Part shown: positions 58,296 through 64,000 of the stretch, piece after piece
How the letters are laid out: every line of letters begins with the position of its first letter
How positions within the stretch are numbered: the stretch's first letter is position 1
From: an uncultured Opitutia bacterium
Lineage (GTDB): Bacteria; Verrucomicrobiota; Verrucomicrobiia; Opitutales; Opitutaceae
NCBI GenBank assembly: GCA_903862955.1
Contig: CAIPAH010000030.1
Span: 1 to 64,000 of the forward strand
DNA length: 64,000 nucleotides
Reading direction: 5' to 3'
Notes under the pieces: generated by a model
What the model was told of the DNA's origin: nothing
What the model saw: the letters and a program-made list of their open reading frames with translations, nothing else
The model's database searches: none
Translations under genes and position numbers: made by a program

Positions 58296-59720
58296 TCACG
58301 CCACTCGATACACTGGGTCCAGCTCCAGGCCGAAATAGGCGCGGGCGTTGGCGAAGCAGATATTTTTGACCATGCCGCCGACCAGGGCGCGGTCGGGCGG
58401 GAGTTCGCCGCGCTCCATTTCCGCGCCGAGCAGGTTGCAGAGCGTGCGGCGGAAATACTCGTGGCGCGTGTAGCTGAGGAAGCTGCGCGAATCCGTCAGC
58501 ATGCCGACAAAGCGGCTGAGCAGGCCGTTGTTCGAAAGCGCGTTGAGCTGCCACTCCATCGCCTCCTTCTGGTCCAGGAACCACCAGCCGGAGCCAAACT
58601 GCACCTTGCCGGGGACGGAGCCGTCCTGGAAGTTGCCGGCCATCGTCGCAAACGCGTAGTTGTCCGCGGGATTGACGTTGTAGAGGATCGTGCGCGGCAG
58701 CTCGTTGGTGGAGTCGAGCGTGTCGAGGTAGCGAGACAACGCGCGCGTCTGCGCAAAATCCCCAATCGAATCGAAGCCCGTGTCCGGCCCGAGCTGCCGC
58801 AGGAGCCGCGTGTTGGTGCTCCGCAGCGCGCCCAGGTGCAGCTGCTTCGTCCACCCGGCCTTCGCATCCCACCGGCCAAACTGCAGCATCATGAACGAGC
58901 TGAACTTGGCCAGGTCGCTGGACGGCGCGGCGCGACCGGCCCGCGCGGCGTCAAAGATGGTCTTCGCCTCGCCGGCCGTGCAGGGCTCCGCCGGGCAATC
59001 GTCCATGCCGTGATCGGACAGGCGTCCCCCAACGGCGTGGAACGCGGTGTGTCGCTGCTGCAACGCGGACAGGTAGTCTTCGAACGACTTCACCGCGACG
59101 CCGGCCGAGCCGCCCAGCTTCTCAAGCCAGGCGTTGAACGCTGCGGGGACATTCACCGTCAGCGCCTTGTCCGGGCGGAAGGCCGGATAGACGCGGGTCT
59201 TCAGTCCCAATCGGCTGATCCGGACATGCGTGTCGAGCGAGTCGGCCGGGTCGTCGGTGGTGCAGATGACCGCGACCTTGTTGGCCGACAAAATGTCGTG
59301 CACGCGCATGCCCGCCAGCTTCGCGTTCGCTTCGCGCCAGATCTTGTCGGCCGAACCCGGGTTGATCGTGTCGGTGATCCCGAAATACCGGGCCAGCTCG
59401 AGGTGCGACCAGTGATAGAGCGGGTTGCGCAGCGTGTTCGGCACGGTCGCGCACCAGGCGTCGAATTTCTCGCGCGGCTTGGCGTCGCCCGTGCAGAAAC
59501 GCTCCTGCACCCCGTTGGCGCGCATCGCCCGCCACTTGTAGTGGTCTCCGCCCAACCAGATTTCCGCGAGGTCGGCGAACTGGTGGTTGTCCAGGATCAG
59601 CTGCGGCGGCAGGTGGCAGTGGTAATCGTAGATCGGCTCGCCCTCGGCGAAGTGGTGGTAGAGGTCGCGGGCCGCGTCAGTGTGGAGGAGAAAGTCGGCG
59701 TGGATGAAGGATTTCGTCAT
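58296..59720 (-). CDS. uxaC: Glucuronate/galacturonate isomerase
   Basis: Converts D-glucuronate to D-fructuronate and D-galacturonate to D-tagaturonate. 474 residues, the normal UxaC length; amidohydrolase-like barrel. IYDYHCHLPPQ, LGGDHYKWRAMRANGV and NPLYHWSHLELARYFGI are family signatures with the metal-ligand histidines. Last of the four-gene minus-strand uronate operon, 28 bases after the epimerase gene. Together with its neighbours it feeds galacturonate or glucuronate into the mannonate branch. Confidence 0.94.
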   Translation of the reverse strand: MTKSFIHADFLLHTDAARDLYHHFAEGEPIYDYHCHLPPQLILDNHQFADLAEIWLGGDHYKWRAMRANGVQERFCTGDAKPREKFDAWCATVPNTLRNPLYHWSHLELARYFGITDTINPGSADKIWREANAKLAGMRVHDILSANKVAVICTTDDPADSLDTHVRISRLGLKTRVYPAFRPDKALTVNVPAAFNAWLEKLGGSAGVAVKSFEDYLSALQQRHTAFHAVGGRLSDHGMDDCPAEPCTAGEAKTIFDAARAGRAAPSSDLAKFSSFMMLQFGRWDAKAGWTKQLHLGALRSTNTRLLRQLGPDTGFDSIGDFAQTRALSRYLDTLDSTNELPRTILYNVNPADNYAFATMAGNFQDGSVPGKVQFGSGWWFLDQKEAMEWQLNALSNNGLLSRFVGMLTDSRSFLSYTRHEYFRRTLCNLLGAEMERGELPPDRALVGGMVKNICFANARAYFGLELDPVYRVA

Positions 59721-59748
59721 TTTCGATTTTCGATTTCTGAAAAGTCAC

Positions 59749-61572
59749 TCAGCGGCTGATGTCGTTGAGCATCGCGTCGAGCGTGGTGTAGCCGGTGAGC
59801 AGTTTGCCGGCGGCGGCGCACCGCTCGGGCGTCGCGAGGCCGGTGTTTTCGGCGAGGAAGATCAGGTAAGCCGCCACGCGCTTGGAAAACAGCAGCCGCG
59901 TCTCCGCGCTGATGCCGTAGAACCGCGCGCGCTGCGCGTAGCCCGCCGGCGAGTGGTCGCCGAGCGCGGCCTTCTCCGGCCGGCCGCCGGCGGCGAGCAC
60001 GTAGAGGAAATTGTATTCGAAGAAGAACATGTGGTTCGGCGAAACGGGCAGCGCCGCAATCGCTTTCCGGCACGCCGCGGCGGAGCCGAACACGTCCGTC
60101 GGCCGCCCCAGCGCGGCCAGCGCCGTGGCCACGAAGACGCGGGCCATTTTCTGCTCCGTGGCGTCGGCGCTGAAGGCCCCGACCACCGCCATGTCCACCG
60201 TGAACTGATACCAGTCACGCCAGAGCGCGGCATCGGCGGGGTCCGACGACTTGAACAACGCGATGCCCATCTCGTAGGTGTAGCGCCCGCTGGTCTTGAT
60301 CTCGAGCCGGCTGCCCGTCACCTCGCCCATCACGCGGTAATTCGCCGCCGATTTGCCGGAGCCAGAGTGGAAGCCAATGCTGACGCCGAATTTCTCGCAG
60401 ACCGCCCACTGCTTCGCGATGAGCGTCCGCAGCACGGTGTTGTCCGCAAATGGCGTGTTCTTTTGGAAGCCGAACGCCGGCGCGATGAAGTTCACCGGCA
60501 TGTCCAGCACCTCGCACAAAGCGAGCATCACCGCCGTCGTCTCCGGCGTGGTGAGGCCGGGCAATTCGTCGATCGAGAGCTCGCGCAGATAGGCGCGGCC
60601 CGCGTCGGTGGTAAATGCGGCGGCACGCGCGGCGGCATAGGCCCGGTCTCGCCGCTGCATCTTCTGCATCGGCGTCCAGACCGTCGTGAGCAGCTGGTTG
60701 AACGCGGTGTCGTCGAGCTTGAGTCCGGCCGCAGACACACGCGCGCGGGCCTTGGCCACGACGTCGGCGGGAATGTCTGCCAGCTTGGCGGGCTGGTTGA
60801 GCGCCAGCTCGGGCGAGAGGTCGAAGGTGATGTAGCTGGCCAGCAGGCAGCCGCGGACGAGCGCGTCCTCGCGCGAGTCGAACTTGCCGCCGATCGGCTG
60901 GTGGTCGGCGTTGAACGACCACGCGATCTTCCGGCGATGAAATCCGGTCTTCAGCTTGGACAGCACGCAGCCGTGGCTCATGCCCTCGACGCTCTGGCCC
61001 TGGTGGCCCTCGGGGACGTTCGTGCCGATGAAGGGGAACGGCACGGTGTCGAGCCCGCCGCTGAGCATCGCATCGACGTCGTAGACCAGTTCGCGCGGGA
61101 TGGAATTCTGGTTGGCCGTGAGACCCAGCTCGAGCGCGCACATCACCCACTCGACCGCCGGCCAGTGCAGCGTCGTGAACCGCGCGCCCACGCCCAGCGT
61201 GCTGCGGCCGAGCTGGCCGCCGGCCGTCGGGAAGATCGTCGAGGCGGGGTCAAACTCTTGGATGAGATTCTTCAGCTTGAGCAGGTTCACCCACGTCGCG
61301 GGAAAGATCGTCGCCTTCGCATCCAGCGCGACGCCCTCGGCCAGCGGCTGCGCCGCCGCGTGCAGTTTCCACGCACAGTCGCCCGCGTCGTTTTCCACCA
61401 GCGTCCACTCGCCCGCGGCGGTGCGAAAGCGGCTCTTCGCGAACTCGCGGCCGCGGCGGGCGCACAAGTCAGCCTGCAGGGCAGGCCAGTCGAGACAGAA
61501 GTCCGGCGAGACGCACGGATTCTGCGCGATGCGCAGGTTGTTTTTCAGGAGAAACGAGTTGATGGCAGACAT
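59749..61572 (-). CDS. uxaE: Tagaturonate epimerase-like protein (UxaE family)
   Basis: 607 residues. UxaE epimerises D-tagaturonate to D-fructuronate, a step that replaces the UxaB/UxaA route. Family-like segments are FNADHQPIGGKF, GIGFHSGSGKSAANYRVM-type sequence and LEIKTSGRYTYEMG. It is longer than the Thermotoga enzyme (about 480) with extra N-terminal sequence. The ATG at 61572 was chosen; the frame upstream is repeat sequence. Position between uxaC and a mannonate-type dehydrogenase gene strongly supports the role. Confidence 0.8.
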   Translation of the reverse strand: MSAINSFLLKNNLRIAQNPCVSPDFCLDWPALQADLCARRGREFAKSRFRTAAGEWTLVENDAGDCAWKLHAAAQPLAEGVALDAKATIFPATWVNLLKLKNLIQEFDPASTIFPTAGGQLGRSTLGVGARFTTLHWPAVEWVMCALELGLTANQNSIPRELVYDVDAMLSGGLDTVPFPFIGTNVPEGHQGQSVEGMSHGCVLSKLKTGFHRRKIAWSFNADHQPIGGKFDSREDALVRGCLLASYITFDLSPELALNQPAKLADIPADVVAKARARVSAAGLKLDDTAFNQLLTTVWTPMQKMQRRDRAYAAARAAAFTTDAGRAYLRELSIDELPGLTTPETTAVMLALCEVLDMPVNFIAPAFGFQKNTPFADNTVLRTLIAKQWAVCEKFGVSIGFHSGSGKSAANYRVMGEVTGSRLEIKTSGRYTYEMGIALFKSSDPADAALWRDWYQFTVDMAVVGAFSADATEQKMARVFVATALAALGRPTDVFGSAAACRKAIAALPVSPNHMFFFEYNFLYVLAAGGRPEKAALGDHSPAGYAQRARFYGISAETRLLFSKRVAAYLIFLAENTGLATPERCAAAGKLLTGYTTLDAMLNDISR

Positions 61573-61589
61573 GGGAAAAAGACCGGAAG

Positions 61590-61667
61590 TTGCCCGCGAA
61601 TCACGCGAATGTGGGCGAAGCCCACGTTGAGTCATTCATTCGCATGGATTCGCGCTATTGGCGGGCA
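61590..61667. repeat. Inverted pair of GCCCGCGAATCACGCG-type repeats
   Basis: The left arm (61590-61611) reads TTGCCCGCGAATCACGCGAATG. The right arm (61637-61667) is an imperfect reverse complement, and a GTGGGC/GCCCAC hairpin (61611-61625) lies between. A solo copy is at 6257-6296. It sits inside the uronate operon, between the epimerase and dehydrogenase genes. Confidence 0.7.
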
Positions 61668-61673
61668 GTTGCA

Positions 61674-62462
61674 TTAAATCGTCATCGCGTTGAAGCCGCC
61701 GTCCACGACCAGCTCCTCGCCGGTGATGAAGCCGCCGGCGGTGTCGCTGGCCAGCAGCAGCGTGGCGCCGATGAGTTCGCGCGCCTCACCGAAGCGCTTC
61801 ATCGGCGTGTGGCCCATGATGCTGGCCACGCGGTCAGGCGTGAGGACTTTTTTGTTTTGCTCGGCAGGAAAGAAGCCCGGGACGAGCAGGTTGACGCGGA
61901 CCTTCTGCGGCGCCCACTCGCGCGCGAGGTTGATCGAGAGGTTGTGCACGGCGCCCTTGGTCGCGGAGTAGGTGAAGACACGGGAAATCGGCGCGATGCC
62001 CGACATCGAGCCGAGGTTGATGATCGAGCCGCCCTGCCCGCGGTCCACGAGGTATTTCCCAAAAACCTGGCAGCCGAGGAACACGCCCTTGAAGTTCACG
62101 CGAACGATACGGTCAAATTCCTCCTCGGTGATGTCGAAGAACGGCGTGGCGGAGTTGATACCCGCGCCGTTGACCACGATGTCGATCCGCCCGGACTTCT
62201 TCAGGACGGCGTCGCGCAACCCCTCCAGCTCCGCCTTGCTCGTCGCCTCGGCGGAGTGAAACCAGGCCTTGCCGCCAGCCGTGGCAATCTTGGTCAGCCG
62301 GGTCGTGGCCTTTTCGGCGCTGCGGCCGACAAGCACGACCTCGGCGCCCGCGCCCGCGAGTCCCTCGGCCATCGCGCCGCAGAGTTCCCCGGTGCCGCCG
62401 ATGACGACGGCGACCTTGCCGGAAAGTCCGAAGAGGGAACGAAGATAATCGGGTGCATTCAT
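61674..62462 (-). CDS. SDR-family oxidoreductase, probable fructuronate reductase/mannonate dehydrogenase
   Basis: 262 residues, classical short-chain dehydrogenase. [19 protein letters not shown] (cofactor loop), NNAG-like NGAGINS, S-x-Y-x3-K as S-Y159-type in [13 protein letters not shown], and [16 protein letters not shown] are present. Close types are KduD/gluconate-5-dehydrogenase and the SDR next to uxaE in Thermotoga. With uxaC and uxaE it would reduce fructuronate to mannonate. Substrate is from context. Confidence 0.8.
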   Translation of the reverse strand: MNAPDYLRSLFGLSGKVAVVIGGTGELCGAMAEGLAGAGAEVVLVGRSAEKATTRLTKIATAGGKAWFHSAEATSKAELEGLRDAVLKKSGRIDIVVNGAGINSATPFFDITEEEFDRIVRVNFKGVFLGCQVFGKYLVDRGQGGSIINLGSMSGIAPISRVFTYSATKGAVHNLSINLAREWAPQKVRVNLLVPGFFPAEQNKKVLTPDRVASIMGHTPMKRFGEARELIGATLLLASDTAGGFITGEELVVDGGFNAMTI

Positions 62463-62511
62463 GGGAAAAAGGTGGCGGGCAGGATGGCGGGTGTGGTGCG
62501 GGAAGCTTCCA

Positions 62512-64000
62512 TTATGGCGCCGATTCGACGCGGAACCACTCAAAATCCGCACGGCCGCCCGGGGCTTGGCCGGCCTGCGCGAAGAGTCCGACTTTTGCGC
62601 CCACCCAGCGTCCCGCCGTCGCCTTGAACGCCGGCCCGGCGGGCGCGAATTCCTGTCCGTCGACACTGTAGGCAAATTGACAGCTCGCCCCGGTTGAGAC
62701 CGTTACCTGGAGCCAGACCGGCCCGGTCACTTTCGGCAGCACCACGGATTCGCTCGGCGCCGCCTTGCCGGAAGCATCATGCACCACCACGTGGACCAGC
62801 TGCCGTTCGCCGCCGGTCGTCCGCAGGCCGAGCCAGGCGTAGTCGCGGCCGAAAACCAACAGGCCCGCGGTGTCGCCGGTTGACTGCGGGGCAAACTCCA
62901 ACTTCGTGGTGGCCCGGAATTCTTCCGCCGGAAATTTCTGGAGGAGCAGATTGGGCGCGTCGGAGAGCGGGCCGGCTTGGCAAAACAGCCGGAGATGGCC
63001 CGGGCGGGCGGTGAGCGATGACCACGACGCCTCCGGGTTGGCCTGCCATTGCCATTGCAGCCCGAGGACGGATGCATCGAATTCGTCGCTCGTGGGCGGC
63101 CCGGCGGCCTCGGTGCCACCGCCGTCCGCCACCATCGGTTTGCGGTAGGTGAGCACCGGTTCGCCCTTGCCCTTGCCCGCGGAGTCGGCGCCGATCACGG
63201 GCCAGTCATTTTTCCAAGTCACCGGCTCGAGGTGCACAACCCGGCCATACGCGCCCTGGTCCTGAAAATGCAGGAACCACCATTCGCCCGACGGAGTGTC
63301 CACCAGCGCGCCCTGATGCGGACCGTTGATGGGCGTGTGGCCCTGGTCCAGCACGATGCGGTCCTCGAAAGGCCCGGTGATTTTTTGGGCGCGAAAAACC
63401 GACTGCCAGCCCGTGGTTACGCCACCGGCCGGGGCAAACACGTAATACCAGCCGCCGTGCCGGTAGAGCTTCGGTCCCTCCAGCGTTGAGTAACCGGCGA
63501 GCTGGTCGCCGTTGATCACCACGCCGTAATCCTCCTCCACCCGCGTGCCCTCGGCATTGAGGCGGAGCAAGGTCAGCCGGTTGTTGTGTCCCGAGCGGCT
63601 CCTTGCCCAGGCATGCACGAGATAGACGCGGCCGTCATCGTCCCAAAACGGACAGGGATCGATCAGCCCTTTTCCCGCGCACACCAGCAGCGGTGCACTC
63701 CACGGCCCGCGCGGATCAGTCGCGGTAATGACATACAGGCCGAAATCCGGATCGGGATAATAAATCCAAAACTTGCCCGCGTGATAACGGATCGCCGGTG
63801 CCCAGACACCCTTGCCCGGCTGGGGCGTGAGGAACGCGGACTCCGGCACCAACCGCGGCAGAGCGTGCCCCACGAGGTTCCAGTGGACGAGATCCCGGGA
63901 GTGGAGAATCGGCAAGCCGGGCACCTGGCTGAAGCTCGAGACCGTCATCCAAAAATCATCGCCCACCCGGATGGCGTCGGGATCCGAGTAGTCGGCGTGC
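62512..64000 (-). CDS. Glycoside hydrolase family 43 enzyme, 5' end beyond the window
   Basis: At least 496 codons are visible and the gene runs off the window end. The first codons in the window, read from 63999, give [18 protein letters not shown], the GH43 blade with the catalytic base Asp. Further landmarks are [35 protein letters not shown] and [18 protein letters not shown], whose Glu is the likely acid. A C-terminal beta-sandwich (about residues 290-496) follows. Family members are beta-xylosidases or arabinofuranosidases. It heads the visible part of a hemicellulose/pectin uronate operon, 49 bases before the SDR gene. Confidence 0.9.
   Translation of the reverse strand, partial: HADYSDPDAIRVGDDFWMTVSSFSQVPGLPILHSRDLVHWNLVGHALPRLVPESAFLTPQPGKGVWAPAIRYHAGKFWIYYPDPDFGLYVITATDPRGPWSAPLLVCAGKGLIDPCPFWDDDGRVYLVHAWARSRSGHNNRLTLLRLNAEGTRVEEDYGVVINGDQLAGYSTLEGPKLYRHGGWYYVFAPAGGVTTGWQSVFRAQKITGPFEDRIVLDQGHTPINGPHQGALVDTPSGEWWFLHFQDQGAYGRVVHLEPVTWKNDWPVIGADSAGKGKGEPVLTYRKPMVADGGGTEAAGPPTSDEFDASVLGLQWQWQANPEASWSSLTARPGHLRLFCQAGPLSDAPNLLLQKFPAEEFRATTKLEFAPQSTGDTAGLLVFGRDYAWLGLRTTGGERQLVHVVVHDASGKAAPSESVVLPKVTGPVWLQVTVSTGASCQFAYSVDGQEFAPAGPAFKATAGRWVGAKVGLFAQAGQAPGGRADFEWFRVESAP

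Noticed and set aside
59680-61677. 665-codon plus-strand frame opposite the uxaE-like gene
   Set aside because: Antisense shadow; low-complexity Arg/Gly/Val sequence without motifs.

Overview
The window is GC-rich (about two-thirds G+C by eye), densely coded DNA of a Gram-negative bacterium. Gene content, tolerance of weak Shine-Dalgarno sequences, tandem pilT-like ATPases, a type-B succinate dehydrogenase and polysaccharide/uronate genes suggest a verrucomicrobial (probably Opitutaceae-like) chromosome. That assignment is an inference; no rRNA marker is present. There is no phage, CRISPR array, insertion sequence or plasmid backbone, and no gene-free stretch exceeds 300 bases.

Layout. 0-6.2 kb: sua5, hisC, a HAD phosphatase and a five-gene arsenic operon (arsR, arsC, a Cys-rich DUF6428-type gene, acr3, arsN-like). 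6.3-12.8 kb: a GH4 glycosidase, katG, a 2-Cys peroxiredoxin and an RhlE-type helicase. 13-17 kb: two consecutive PilT-type ATPases, a VOC dioxygenase and a TIM-barrel isomerase. 17.3-22.5 kb: a hybrid PAS histidine kinase, a free HPt protein and a NarL-type regulator that together could form a phosphorelay. 22.5-32.4 kb: small enzymes, a DMT exporter, a CTP-synthase-like amidotransferase domain, an oversized PLP enzyme, and SSS and MHS/MFS transporters. 32.5-41 kb: gpsA, lysA, small envelope proteins, sdhCAB and a PaaK-like ligase. 41-48 kb: Nudix, LysM, tRNA-Pro, and marR divergent from an RND efflux pair. 48-57 kb: a TPR protein, purU, a quinone oxidoreductase, carB, a response regulator with a wrecked AAA+ domain, and pilC. 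57-64 kb: tRNA-Gly, two orphan genes, then a uronate operon (uxaC, uxaE-like, SDR, and a GH43 gene cut by the window end).

The most striking non-coding feature is that many intergenic gaps hold an inverted pair of a short hairpin-forming repeat. At least nine different sequence families are seen, some with a GTAG head like REP/REPIN elements. In several places the repeat ends supply the stop codons of the flanking genes. One family shows a compensatory base-pair change between two loci. No REP-type (Y1) transposase gene is in the window.

The most striking protein is the regulator beside pilC. It keeps a normal receiver domain but has lost Walker B, the GAFTGA loop, an arginine finger, the sensor II arginine and the end of its helix-turn-helix.
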